From contig JBFXAQ010000012.1 in the NCBI GenBank assembly GCA_050184115.1, positions 1-64,000 on the forward strand: a stretch of DNA of 64,000 nucleotides. Direction: 5' to 3'. The translations under genes were made by a program, and so were the position numbers. This stretch comes from JACKNG01 sp050184115. Lineage in GTDB: Bacteria; Pseudomonadota; Gammaproteobacteria; Ga0077536. Positions 27,554 through 36,887 of the stretch are shown here, piece by piece (position 1 is the stretch's first letter; each line of letters begins with the position of its first letter). A model generated the notes under the pieces. The model saw only the letters and a list, made by a program, of their open reading frames with translations. It had not been told where the DNA came from and did not search any database.

Positions 27554-29452
27554 GTGTGCGGCATAGTTGGCGTCGTGCGACACGATACGAAGGCGGTCGA
27601 CCCGGCGGTACTGGCCGCCATGACCACGCGGCTCGAACACCGCGGGCCCGACCAGCACGGCTACTTCCATGCCGCTGGCGTCGGTCTCGGCCACCGGCGC
27701 CTGTCGATCATCGATCTCAGCGCCGGGCGCCAGCCCATGCGTTCCGCCGACGGCCAGGTGACGCTCACCTTCAACGGCGAGATCTACAACTACCGCGAGA
27801 TCCGCGCGGAACTCGCCGCTGCCGGTCATGCCTTCGAATCGGATTCCGATACCGAGGTGTTGTTGCACGCCTGGCTCGAGTGGGGCGAGTGCTGCGTCGA
27901 TCACCTGCGCGGCATGTTCGCCTTCGGCGTGTGGGACGCGCGCCGCGAGTTGCTCTTCCTGGCGCGCGATCGCCTCGGTATCAAGCCGATCTACTATGCC
28001 CAGGCGGGTGACGGTAGTTTCCTCTTCGCCTCCGAGCTCAAGGCCTTGCGCGCCTACCCCGCGCATCGCGACGAGATCGATCCGCGCGCGCTGGAGGACT
28101 ACTTCGCCTTCGGCTACGTGCCGGAACCGCGCAGCATCTACGCCGGCACGGCCAAGCTGCCGGCCGGTCATACCCTGAGCTGGACACGCGGGCAGAAGGA
28201 ACCGGTCGTCACGCGCTACTGGGACATTCCGTTCCACGGCAATGTCCCACAGAACGAGGACGCGCTCGGCGCGGAACTCGTCGAACGTCTGCGCGAAGCG
28301 GTCTCGATCCGGCTCGTCGCCGACGTGCCGCTCGGCGCCTTCCTCTCCGGGGGCGTCGATTCCTCAGCCGTCGTTGCATTGATGACCGAGACCAGCCCCG
28401 ACCCGGTACGGACGTTCTCGATCAGCTTCGACGAACCGGCCTTCGACGAATCGGCCTATTCGGCCGCGATCGCCGAACGCTTCCACACCCGCCATACCAC
28501 GCGTGCGGTGGCGGTCGACGACTTCGAACTCATCGACGCCCTGGCCGGCATCTACGACGAGCCCTTCGCCGACAGCTCGGCGCTGCCGACTTTCCGCGTC
28601 TGCCAGCTCGCGCGCGAGCACGTCACCGTGGCGTTGTCGGGCGACGGTGGCGACGAGAACTTCGGCGGCTACTGGCGCTACCGCGAGTTCCTGCGCGCGG
28701 CGCGCGCGCAAGCGCGCTTTCCGGCACCGCTGCGCGCGCTCATGCACGGTCCGCTGGCGAGCCTCGTGCCCGGCGCCGAGCGTTTCGATCTCGCGCGGCG
28801 CGTGCAGGACAAGCTGCACTTCTGGGGCCGCGACCTGCTCGAGAACTACATGCACTCGGTCAGCATCGTGAAGCAGGCCGAACGGCGCGCCATGTACAGC
28901 GAGGGCTTCCGCGCCTCGTTGGACGGTTACGACGCCTTCGAGGTGCTGCGCGGGCACGCCGAGCGTGCGCCGGTGCAGGACGGGCTTGCGCGCATCCTCT
29001 ACGTCGATTTCAAGACCTATCTCGTCGACGACATCCTGACCAAGGTCGACCGCGCGAGCATGGCCAATTCGCTGGAAGTGCGCGTGCCGGTGCTCGATCA
29101 CCGCTTCGTCGAATGGGCGAGTGCGGTGCCGGACCGGCTCAAGATGCAGGGCGAGGGCGAAGGCAAGTACATCCTCAAGCGCGCACTCGAGAGCCGCCTG
29201 CCGCACGACATCCTCTACCGCCGCAAGCGCGGCTTCGCGGTGCCGCTGCCGCGCTGGTTCCAGGGGCCGCTGGCCGGGCGCGTGCAGGACATGCTGCGCT
29301 CGGAGGTGTTGAACGACTGCGGCTACCTGTCGCCGGACTGGCTGCGCCAGCTGGCGCGGCGGCTCGAGCGCGGCTGGTTTCCGTGCAGTCCGCAGTTGTG
29401 GTCACTGATGATGTTCGAATCCTTCCTCAGGGCGCGCCAGGCCGGCCGCTGA
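27554..29452 (+). CDS. Asparagine-synthase-like amidotransferase 1, exosortase A-associated
   Basis: A 632-residue two-domain enzyme. The N-terminal glutaminase needs Cys at position 2, which fixes the start at GTG 27554 (M-C-G-I-V); an ATG two bases earlier is out of frame. The glutaminase shows RGPDQHG, FNGEIYNYRE and ARDRLGIKPIYY. The synthetase domain has the PP-loop FLSGGVDSSAVVAL and LSGDGGDENFGGY. By family this is the exosortase A-associated amidotransferase, which uses glutamine to amidate a carboxylate, most plausibly a uronic acid in the polymer. It is the last gene of the core operon, 58 bp after xrtA. Its 3' end overlaps the convergent gene by 26 bp. Confidence 0.9.
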   Translation: MCGIVGVVRHDTKAVDPAVLAAMTTRLEHRGPDQHGYFHAAGVGLGHRRLSIIDLSAGRQPMRSADGQVTLTFNGEIYNYREIRAELAAAGHAFESDSDTEVLLHAWLEWGECCVDHLRGMFAFGVWDARRELLFLARDRLGIKPIYYAQAGDGSFLFASELKALRAYPAHRDEIDPRALEDYFAFGYVPEPRSIYAGTAKLPAGHTLSWTRGQKEPVVTRYWDIPFHGNVPQNEDALGAELVERLREAVSIRLVADVPLGAFLSGGVDSSAVVALMTETSPDPVRTFSISFDEPAFDESAYSAAIAERFHTRHTTRAVAVDDFELIDALAGIYDEPFADSSALPTFRVCQLAREHVTVALSGDGGDENFGGYWRYREFLRAARAQARFPAPLRALMHGPLASLVPGAERFDLARRVQDKLHFWGRDLLENYMHSVSIVKQAERRAMYSEGFRASLDGYDAFEVLRGHAERAPVQDGLARILYVDFKTYLVDDILTKVDRASMANSLEVRVPVLDHRFVEWASAVPDRLKMQGEGEGKYILKRALESRLPHDILYRRKRGFAVPLPRWFQGPLAGRVQDMLRSEVLNDCGYLSPDWLRQLARRLERGWFPCSPQLWSLMMFESFLRARQAGR

Positions 29453-31448
29453 CCCCGGCAGCGCGCTCCGCGGCGAGCAGGGCGCTGATGCGTTCGCGCA
29501 GATCGTCGCGCAGGCGTTCGAGCATGCGGCCGTCGGCGAGGCGCCCCTCGACGTTGTCCAGGCCGCCGATCTCGCCCGCGTTCTGCAGCAGCGCGGCGGC
29601 GCGGTGCTGGAGACGGGCGAGGAACGCCAAGTCGTCCCGCGCGCCGAGCCGCACGGCGTGGTAGCGCAGGGTCTCGATGTAGCGGCGATCATCGATCCCT
29701 TCGCGCACCGCCAGCGCGCGCACGCTGGGCACGACCGGCCCGCGCGTGTCGCGGTGCTGGCGTCCCTGCGGATCCTTCGGCAGCACGTAGTGCAATGTCC
29801 AACCCGAACCGTCGAGTTCGCCCTTGTAGTTGGCCCACAGCAATACGGCTTCCGAGCGCCGAATCCACGGCCGGAAGCCGAAGGCGAAGCGCGATGCCGC
29901 CGACAGCGTGGTGGCACCGGTGTAATGCCAGTACTCGCCACCGAGCAGATCCTGGATGGCGCGGCCCTCGGCGTCGAGGGTGTTGGAACCGATGACCTGG
30001 AAGTTGAGGCGTGGCCGCTCGCCGCTGGCGACGAGCGCCGCGCGCGCGGCTGCGCGCGGACGGCCGCGGCCCACGAGCTGCTGACCGGAACTCTGGTAGT
30101 GGCGGGTGTAACCCGGGCGCCATTCGGTCATGTAGAGGCGGGTCGCGGGGCTGGCCGCCTGCACCAGCGGCACGGCCGCGATGAGCTCGCGCACCGCGGC
30201 CTGGTCCTTGAGCGCCTCGTCGAAGGGATTGACGACGATCTCGGGCCAGCCGTGCGCGCCCTCGGCCAGCTTGATCGCGCGCAGCATGTCGGCGAAGCCC
30301 TGCTTGCCCGCCGCGCTCGCGATGCCGCCGCCGATGCCGGCGCCGCGCAGGACGTCGTCGAACTGGCGCACGTTGCCGGTCGCGCCCCAGTTCCAGAACA
30401 CGACGTCGCCCATGCCGTGTTCGCGCAGGCGCTGCAGGGTGGCATCGAAGCGCGCGAAGCGCGCATCGCTCTCGTCGACCTCGAGGCGGCCGTCGGTCGT
30501 GCGCCGGAACGGCAGCTCGTTGCCCTTGTTGAAGAAGGCGCCGGCGAGGTCGAAGCCGTAGCGGGCGTCCATCTCGATCATCTCCGGGTAGTAGCCCGTG
30601 AAGCCGCCTGCCCACTGGTCGTAGGTGGTGCCGAAGGCGCCGACGTGGAAGTTGTTGGCGAGCAGTTCGAAGGGCGCCACGTCGAGCGTCAAGGGGATGT
30701 CGGCGATCGGTGCCCCGTCGATGCGGACGTGCGCGTACGCACGGTAGGTGCCAGGTGCGGCGGTGGCGGGGACATGGATGTCGAGCACGAAGACCGTGGT
30801 GCAGCCTGCCGCCACCGGCCAGCTGTCGCGGGCAGGCGCCAGCAGGGCCATCGGCCGCAGGCTGGTGGTGTCGTCACGGCCGCGCGGATGCACGCGGGCC
30901 CGCCAGGCCTGCATCACGCGCAGACTGACTTGTTCGCGCGCGATGAGCCCGGGCGGGCCGGCGAAATCGTCGATGGTGACCGTGACCGTGCCACCGCGTT
31001 CGGCGAGGCGCACGGCGAACGCATAGGGCTCGCTCTCGCCACGGGCAGCGGCGAGATGCGGCGCCGCCAGGTGGCTCGCGCCGCGCAGCGGCGCCGCGCC
31101 GGGGACGGCGGCGGGATCGGGCACGTCCCAGTAGTCGACCCCGTAGAGGGCGCCGCGCGGCGCGCGCCGGGCGTTACCCGGCGGCTCGCCTGCGCAGGTC
31201 TGCAGCCCCGGCAGCCATTGCCGGCGGAAACTTGCGCTCGCGGCACGATCGACGGTGTCCCCGTGCCGCCAGTCCGGCTGCGGCGCCGGCCGGCCCCAGT
31301 AGTTCGTCGGGCCGAGCGGGGGCTGCGGTGTCGCGGCCAGGTCGAGGATGTTGGCCGCTACCGGCGCATCGCGCTCCACCAACAGCAGGCCGCCGGCGAC
31401 GGCGAGTACGACGAGCAGGAACAGGAGTGTCGCGACGGCCTTGCGCAT
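29427..31448 (-). CDS. Secreted or membrane-anchored glycoside-hydrolase-like protein (DUF4091-type)
   Basis: A 673-residue protein with an N-terminal membrane segment (VATLLFLLVVLAVAGGLLLV) that is an uncleaved anchor or signal. A beta-sandwich region (residues about 130-250) precedes a TIM-barrel-like catalytic region with FHVGAFGTTYDQW, GDVVFWNWGATGN and VVNPFDEALKD. A C-terminal region with AVLLWANYKGELDGSGWTLHYV resembles DUF4091. Such proteins are related to glycoside hydrolases; the acidic residues in NPFDEAL are candidate catalytic ones. A role in trimming or turning over the exopolysaccharide is inference. It is the last of a three-gene minus-strand set, 21 bp after the esterase gene. 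Confidence 0.65.
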   Translation of the reverse strand: MRKAVATLLFLLVVLAVAGGLLLVERDAPVAANILDLAATPQPPLGPTNYWGRPAPQPDWRHGDTVDRAASASFRRQWLPGLQTCAGEPPGNARRAPRGALYGVDYWDVPDPAAVPGAAPLRGASHLAAPHLAAARGESEPYAFAVRLAERGGTVTVTIDDFAGPPGLIAREQVSLRVMQAWRARVHPRGRDDTTSLRPMALLAPARDSWPVAAGCTTVFVLDIHVPATAAPGTYRAYAHVRIDGAPIADIPLTLDVAPFELLANNFHVGAFGTTYDQWAGGFTGYYPEMIEMDARYGFDLAGAFFNKGNELPFRRTTDGRLEVDESDARFARFDATLQRLREHGMGDVVFWNWGATGNVRQFDDVLRGAGIGGGIASAAGKQGFADMLRAIKLAEGAHGWPEIVVNPFDEALKDQAAVRELIAAVPLVQAASPATRLYMTEWRPGYTRHYQSSGQQLVGRGRPRAAARAALVASGERPRLNFQVIGSNTLDAEGRAIQDLLGGEYWHYTGATTLSAASRFAFGFRPWIRRSEAVLLWANYKGELDGSGWTLHYVLPKDPQGRQHRDTRGPVVPSVRALAVREGIDDRRYIETLRYHAVRLGARDDLAFLARLQHRAAALLQNAGEIGGLDNVEGRLADGRMLERLRDDLRERISALLAAERAAGVSGRPGAP

Positions 31449-31469
31449 GGGCGGGACGGCCCCGGGGCC

Positions 31470-32579
31470 TCACTCGCAGGCCGGGCCCAGGGTACGCACG
31501 AAGAAGTCGATGGTCTGCTCGACGAAGAACTCGTGACCGCGCTCGGGAATCGTCTCGAACTCGAAGCGTTCGGGCGCGCCGAGGGTTGCCCAGGTCGCGG
31601 CGGTGAGGCGCGCGTAGGCCTCGTCGGGCTTGTAATCGCGTGAACCACGCAGGCCGAGCGCCGGACGCGGCGCGATGAGCAGGGTGACGTCCTCGTCACG
31701 CATGAACTCGCCCGAGCCCGGGATGATGTGACAGTAGTGCCGCTGCTTGCCAGCCGTGCCCGCCGCCGGGCGGAAGGGCCCGGCGCGGCCACCGTAGGCC
31801 GACCAGGCGACGGCGGCGACGCGCTCGTCGAGCGCGGCCAGGGTGACGGCCAGCTCGCCGCCGAGCGACGCGCCGGTGACACCGAGGCGCGTGCCGTCGA
31901 CGCCGGGCTCGCGCAGCAGCACGTCGATCGCGGCGCGCGCATCGTCGATGACCAGCGCCTTGTAGAAACGCCCGTCGAGCAGGGCGTTGTAGGCGACGTG
32001 CCGATGTTCGGTGCCGAGCGGCCGACCGAGCAGGCCGAAGCCGCGCAATTCGAAGCTGAGCGTGACGAACCCGGCGTGCGCCAGCCGCGTCGCCGCCGCG
32101 GCCTGGTAGCTGTCGTCGTCGTAGACGACCTGGCGCAGGCCGGAATCGCTCTCCGGCACGTGACCGGGGATGACGACGATGGCGGCGCAGGCGCGGGCCT
32201 GGCGCGGGCGCTGCAGGATGGCCGGCACCTTCGTGCCGTCCGCACTGCGCATCACCACGAGTTCGCGGAGCAGGTCGCGCGGCGCGTCGAGCGGCTCACG
32301 CGAGATGACTGCGGGTGGCGCCTGTGCAGCCGCTGGAGCGGCGAACAGCCGGCCGAGATGAGCGCGGAGTTCCACCTGCCAGGCGCGCAAGGCGGCTGCG
32401 TCATGCGGTGCGGCCGGCGGTTCGCCGGCCCCAGCGCTCACGGTGACCGCGTCGGGCGGCGCCAGCTGCGCGAATTCGTCCGGTGCCATGTCGTCGCCGC
32501 AGGCAGCGAGCAGGAGGGGCAGCGCGATCCCTGCTGCCCGTACACGGCGATAGGTGCGCAGGTCTGACGTGCGGGTCAT
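31470..32579 (-). CDS. Alpha/beta-hydrolase lipoprotein (acetyl-xylan-esterase/dienelactone-hydrolase-like)
   Basis: A 369-residue protein with a lipoprotein signal ending LLLAAC (Cys27). The hydrolase domain has the nucleophile elbow GASLG (Ser238), a substrate-lid stretch FELRGFGLLG, and a C-terminal GHEFFVEQ that would supply the catalytic His. It probably removes acetyl or other acyl groups from a polysaccharide in the periplasm or at the outer membrane; the substrate is inferred from context only. Its ATG overlaps the flippase stop (ATGA). A much longer upstream extension in this frame is a shadow of the flippase gene. Confidence 0.78.
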   Translation of the reverse strand: MTRTSDLRTYRRVRAAGIALPLLLAACGDDMAPDEFAQLAPPDAVTVSAGAGEPPAAPHDAAALRAWQVELRAHLGRLFAAPAAAQAPPAVISREPLDAPRDLLRELVVMRSADGTKVPAILQRPRQARACAAIVVIPGHVPESDSGLRQVVYDDDSYQAAAATRLAHAGFVTLSFELRGFGLLGRPLGTEHRHVAYNALLDGRFYKALVIDDARAAIDVLLREPGVDGTRLGVTGASLGGELAVTLAALDERVAAVAWSAYGGRAGPFRPAAGTAGKQRHYCHIIPGSGEFMRDEDVTLLIAPRPALGLRGSRDYKPDEAYARLTAATWATLGAPERFEFETIPERGHEFFVEQTIDFFVRTLGPACE

Positions 32580-34063
32580 CGCAACTTCGCCAGCAGGGCA
32601 CGGCCCTGTTCGAGAATCTTGGCTTCGGCACCGTCCTGCATGCCGTCCGCCCACCACAGGAGGGCGACGACCGCGGCGAAGACAGCGCCGCCGAGGCCCA
32701 TGGCCGCGCCCAGGTACAGCACCGGGTGAGTCGCGACGAGACCGGGCAGCCAGGCGTCGAACGCGCCGAGCGCGATGACCATGCATCCACAGCCGAGCGC
32801 GGGCCGTTTGTGGATGTTGAACAGTTCCGCCGTGCCGATGCCGATACGCCGGCGCATGATGGCGGTGGTCGTCACGTTGGTGGCGATGCCGGCCAGGAGC
32901 ACACCGTAGGAGGCGCCGAGCAGTCCGGCCCAGTGGGTGCCCAGCAGCAGCCCCGGCACGAGCACCAGCACGCGCACCAGCGAGACCAGGGTCGGCATGC
33001 GGGCATCGCCGACGGCGAGGAACACGTAGGTCGTATTTGAATTCATCGCCATGAGCGCGCCCGCCAGCGACATGATCTGGACGAGCGGAATGCACGGCAG
33101 CCACTGGTCGCCGAGAAACAGCGGCACGACCGGGTCGGCCAGCCAGGCGAGTCCGATCGAGGCGGGCAGCACGTAGAGCGAGACCGAGGCCAGCACCTTG
33201 GCATAGAGGGCACGCAGGCGCGGCAGGTCGTGCGAGATCTTGGCGTAGCCGGGGTAGGTCGCGCGGTTGATGGTGCCCACCGTCTCGACCACGCCGGTGT
33301 TCGGCAATTCCTTGGCGAGCGAGATGAAACCGGCCGCGGGCGCCGAGATCAGCTTGCCGACGATGAGCTCCGGCGCCCGCAGGTTGACGAATATGAGGGA
33401 ATTCCGGATGACCAGCCACTTGGAGAAGTGGAACAGCTCGGAGAAGGATGCCAGCGAGGGCCGCGGCCGGAACGGCTGCATGGTGTAGCTCATGACGTTG
33501 GTGGCGAGGCGCAAGCCGAGCGTGCCGAAGACCAGTGCCCAGTAGTTGCCGAGGACGAGCGCGAGCGGCACGGTGACGGCGAAACCGATGAAGCGCGGCA
33601 CGGTCGCGAAGATGAACTCGCGCCGCCACTCGAGGTTCTTGCGGAAATTCACCACGCCGATGTTCTGGCCGCCGGTCAGGACGAACAGCAGGCTCATCCA
33701 GTACAGCACCGGTTCCAGCCGCGGATCCTCGTAGAGCCCCGCGATGAAGGATGCGCACACGGCGAGCCCGGCACCGGCGAACACGGCGAAGCCGAGGTTG
33801 AGCGTCCACGCGGTGTTGTAATCGGCGTCGCTGGCGTTCTGTTTCTGGATCAGGACCGCGTCGAAACCGAACTGGGAGAACAGCCCCATCAGCGCAATGA
33901 ACGACATCGCGATGGCCATGATGCCGAAATCGGCCGGCGTCAGCAGGCGCGCGAGGATGGCGGTGCTGACGATGCCCAGCCCGCGCGCGGCGAAGCGCAT
34001 CAGCATCATCCACACCGCCCCGCGGGCGACGGTATCGCCGAGATTCTTTCCACTCGTTGGCAT
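32576..34063 (-). CDS. Second Wzx-type flippase (MOP superfamily)
   Basis: The protein has 495 residues starting MPTSGKNLGDTVARGAVWMM. It has the family opening ARLLTPADFGIMAIAMSF and FGFDAVLIQ, with about 14 hydrophobic segments. It resembles WzxC/colanic-type transporters more than the first flippase does. It heads a tight minus-strand set with the esterase lipoprotein (4-bp overlap) and the hydrolase-like gene, suggesting a dedicated export and modification unit. An upstream in-frame ATG (34123) is less likely because its extension is not conserved-looking. Confidence 0.87.
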   Translation of the reverse strand: MPTSGKNLGDTVARGAVWMMLMRFAARGLGIVSTAILARLLTPADFGIMAIAMSFIALMGLFSQFGFDAVLIQKQNASDADYNTAWTLNLGFAVFAGAGLAVCASFIAGLYEDPRLEPVLYWMSLLFVLTGGQNIGVVNFRKNLEWRREFIFATVPRFIGFAVTVPLALVLGNYWALVFGTLGLRLATNVMSYTMQPFRPRPSLASFSELFHFSKWLVIRNSLIFVNLRAPELIVGKLISAPAAGFISLAKELPNTGVVETVGTINRATYPGYAKISHDLPRLRALYAKVLASVSLYVLPASIGLAWLADPVVPLFLGDQWLPCIPLVQIMSLAGALMAMNSNTTYVFLAVGDARMPTLVSLVRVLVLVPGLLLGTHWAGLLGASYGVLLAGIATNVTTTAIMRRRIGIGTAELFNIHKRPALGCGCMVIALGAFDAWLPGLVATHPVLYLGAAMGLGGAVFAAVVALLWWADGMQDGAEAKILEQGRALLAKLR

Positions 34064-34217
34064 AACGTGTGGCAGTGCTCCGAAGGGGGCGGGCCAGAGT
34101 GCGTGCGGCCGCGTCGGTAACAAGTAATGTGGACGATAGCCGCGGCCGGGTACAGCAGGGAATTATGCTGCTTTGCCCTCTTTGTGGCTAAATCGGCGCG
34201 CTCTAATATCGCGGTCG

Positions 34218-35213
34218 CTAGCGTCGACGAGCGACGATTGTCATTATCGGCGTGAAGTAGGTCTCTCCGTAGCGCGCGAGACCGCGCCTGCGCATCCACT
34301 TTTCGTGAAGGTAGCGAGGAACGAGTGCAAGCTTGCTTGGAGACTTCATTACGGCAACGACGCCGTTGCCGATTTTCGTATCGCTGAGCCCTTGTTTGCC
34401 CGTTCGATCCGGACGCTCACGCTTCTCGAGGTTGAGTACAGCTTCGACATCGAAACCGACCTCGTTCAAGATGTGCCCGAGTGATTCCGGGGAAAAGTAA
34501 AACCGGTGATCGCAGAACCAAGCCCACCACCCGGAACGGTTCTTGTCGAAAGCCCAGCTACGTAGGTTTCCGGTTCGAATGAATGCACGTCCTCCGGGCC
34601 GAATTTGGCTAGCAAACGCCCGCAGGGTGGCCGCGGGATCGGGCAGATGTTCGACTACATCCCACATCGTCGCCACGTCGAATTCCCCGTGGAGGCGCTC
34701 GTCAGGAAGGTAGCCTGCGAGGATGGTGTCGAGACCGAGGACCGAGCGCGCGTAAGCACACCCGGCTTCGCTCGCTTCAATGCCCCAGGCATCGTATCCT
34801 CCTGCCCGACATGCGGCTACGAAGTGCCCGCGGCCCGACCCCACGTCGAGTATTCGCGCGCCCTCGGCAAGATATTCCTTGAGAGTCGCGACTCGCGAAC
34901 GGGAGATCTCGTGTTTGTAATCGTCACTGTAGTAGAGTCTATCGCTCGACGAACTGCCGCCATAAACGTCCCGGTAATACTCTTCGCCCACGTTCGTGTC
35001 CGGTTGCGGGTTGAGAAATACGAGGTCGCACGATTCGCATATCCACGAGACAACATGTTGGAACTCTGAATGGGGGCTCCAACGCAATAATGTGTTGTCG
35101 GGGGCGGTCATAAAGAATCGGATGGCCCTACTGCGACATATAGGACACGCATCGAGCGAGGTCTGAAACTGGGACACAGTGGAGCGCTGCGCTGAGATGG
35201 TTTCGTTTGTCAT
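34218..35213 (-). CDS. Class I SAM-dependent methyltransferase with N-terminal zinc-binding motif
   Basis: A 331-residue protein. The N-terminus carries two Cys pairs (CPIC at about 23-26 and CESC at about 59-62), a zinc-ribbon-like feature common in sugar and O-antigen methyltransferases. The SAM domain shows motif I RILDVGSGRGHFVAAC, motif II FDVATMWDVVEHLPDP and RPGGRAFIRTGN. Methylation of a sugar or capping of the polysaccharide is likely; the substrate is unknown. Its base composition is clearly AT-richer than that of genes upstream of 34 kb, marking the start of the low-GC block. Confidence 0.82.
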   Translation of the reverse strand: MTNETISAQRSTVSQFQTSLDACPICRSRAIRFFMTAPDNTLLRWSPHSEFQHVVSWICESCDLVFLNPQPDTNVGEEYYRDVYGGSSSSDRLYYSDDYKHEISRSRVATLKEYLAEGARILDVGSGRGHFVAACRAGGYDAWGIEASEAGCAYARSVLGLDTILAGYLPDERLHGEFDVATMWDVVEHLPDPAATLRAFASQIRPGGRAFIRTGNLRSWAFDKNRSGWWAWFCDHRFYFSPESLGHILNEVGFDVEAVLNLEKRERPDRTGKQGLSDTKIGNGVVAVMKSPSKLALVPRYLHEKWMRRRGLARYGETYFTPIMTIVARRR

Positions 35214-35347
35214 AACCTAAAAAGCAGGATTAAATGCACTGTTGAAAGAGCACTGCGCTTGCACAGGCGGCGTCATGCGGCGGCTTTCTGAATATCTCAA
35301 TGAGCGCCTTTTCAAAGTATATTCTCACGCCTTTGGCATTTTAAAAA

Positions 35348-36619
35348 ATGCGAGTGCTTTTTCTTTCAATTCGAGGGTCTGCCGGCTCCGCCAGAGACAG
35401 CATTGCCTACATATTTATAATGAAAGAAATGGATGCCCTAATTCGTCGAGGCGTAGAGGTTCATTTCTTCTCCAACGTGTTTAAAGATGACTCGGAATTC
35501 GACGGAATAAAGTGCTTTGGACGAATTCCAGGAATTCGAGGGAAGCTGATAGCCGCAGTTACACTTATCAAATATCCATGTTTCTTCATCCCGCGGTTGC
35601 TAAGAAATTGGCGTGAGGCCGTTCGAATTGCGATCATCGAATCGGCTGTGATGGCTCGGGTGCAGAAATATCAGATTGACATCATCCATACGCACTTTCT
35701 CTGGCCTCAAGGCGAATGCTGTGAACTGGCCTCGCGCTCCAACAAAGTTCCTCTGGTAGCGACTTTGCGAGGAGCGGAACTGCGAGACGAACCCGACTTG
35801 GGATACGGGTCAATGCGCGACCCGTGGTTTCGAAAGAATTTCGAGTCCTCAAAGAAGACGATCGCGTACTTCACCGCACCAAATTCAGGATTGCGTCGAG
35901 CATTGATCAGAGAACACGGCGTTGAGCCCGACCGTGTGTGTTTGCTACCGAATGGAGTTGAACGCATCGATTTGCCTTTGCCGCTTCGCACGGTAAGCAC
36001 TCATCTGAAAATGGTTGTGGTCGGCAATTTTGTCAAAGTTAAGAATCACGGATGGTTGTTAGAGACGCTATCTGCTCTCAGTGCTTCAGGATGGGAATTG
36101 GATATTTACGGAAACGGTCCAGAACAGTTTGCTCTAGAAGCTATCGTCTTGAAGAACAATTTATGGAACGTTCGGATCTGCGGAGTACAGCCAAAGCTCC
36201 GGCTAATGGAAATAATTCGAGATGCTGATGTGCTTGTACATCCCAGCACGATGGAAGGAATGCCAAACGTGGTTCTTGAAAGCATGGCGATGGGAACACC
36301 GGTTGTCGTGTCGAACATCGATGCGCACCGAGACATCGTAACTGATGGGTACAATGGCTATTTCTTTGACTTAAATTCTCCGAGCTCGCTGCGCGCTCTC
36401 GTTAGGTCGTTCATTCAGCAACCAAGCCGGTTGAGCCGCCTATCACCAAATTGCTTGGCGACTGCCAAAGATTATGCTCTTGACGTAAAAATCGATGGTT
36501 ACTTGAAGCTCTATGACAATTTGACCCGCTCCGCCTATCAGGCCGTCAATCGCGGTTGGTCGAGAGACAGCTTGTTCCAGCGAAGCTCGACCGATACTCC
36601 AAGGACTCGACGACAATAG
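35348..36619 (+). CDS. Glycosyltransferase, GT4 family (low-GC block)
   Basis: A 423-residue GT-B enzyme beginning MRVLFLSIRGSAGSARDSIAY. It has HTHFLWPQGE in the acceptor domain. The donor domain shows PNGVERIDLP, VVGNFVKVKNHGWLLE and the retaining-GT4 region VLVHPSTMEGMPNVVLESMAMGTPVV (E-x7-E). It adds a sugar to a lipid-linked intermediate. Codon use is much less GC-biased than in the flanking operons. It is divergent from the methyltransferase across a 134-bp AT-rich gap that probably holds both promoters. Confidence 0.88.
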   Translation: MRVLFLSIRGSAGSARDSIAYIFIMKEMDALIRRGVEVHFFSNVFKDDSEFDGIKCFGRIPGIRGKLIAAVTLIKYPCFFIPRLLRNWREAVRIAIIESAVMARVQKYQIDIIHTHFLWPQGECCELASRSNKVPLVATLRGAELRDEPDLGYGSMRDPWFRKNFESSKKTIAYFTAPNSGLRRALIREHGVEPDRVCLLPNGVERIDLPLPLRTVSTHLKMVVVGNFVKVKNHGWLLETLSALSASGWELDIYGNGPEQFALEAIVLKNNLWNVRICGVQPKLRLMEIIRDADVLVHPSTMEGMPNVVLESMAMGTPVVVSNIDAHRDIVTDGYNGYFFDLNSPSSLRALVRSFIQQPSRLSRLSPNCLATAKDYALDVKIDGYLKLYDNLTRSAYQAVNRGWSRDSLFQRSSTDTPRTRRQ

Positions 36620-36768
36620 GGGATTCGGAGCTAATGTAAAAATGAGGCCGTCCGGTGAAAGTGTGGGTTAGCGCTATTTTCTCTGATCTCATGTACTGGT
36701 GGGATTTATAGCGACTTCCGGGGAGCATGGAGATATGGGAAGGAATTAACAGAACGATTCGCGCAAAG

Positions 36769-36783
36769 TGCTAAAATTTAGCA
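36769..36783. promoter_or_regulatory. Perfect 15-bp palindrome, candidate operator
   Basis: TGCTAAA-A-TTTAGCA is a perfect 7-bp inverted repeat around a single central base. It lies about 105 bp before the DUF4124-type gene in a 268-bp gap. It could be an operator; it has neither the length nor the T-run of a terminator. Confidence 0.35.
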
Positions 36784-36887
36784 TGTTTCTAGTACGAACC
36801 ACTAACTTCGAATCGTCAGTATCGATGACCGCATTGAGAATTGGCACGGCGAAAATGTCGTGAAGCAAACCTGAGGTAGGTAGTTGT

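Noticed and set aside
29604..31643. 679-codon plus-strand frame over the hydrolase-like gene
   Set aside because: Low-complexity Arg/Ala/Gly translation, while the minus strand has a signal segment and a plausible fold.
32580..34013. N-terminal extension of the esterase frame to an 847-codon protein
   Set aside because: The upstream part lies over the second flippase in another frame; the lipoprotein start at 32579 is far better.
36841..36862. TTGGCACGG before the DUF4124-type gene as a sigma-54 -24 element
   Set aside because: No GC at the -12 position; only half of the promoter is present.
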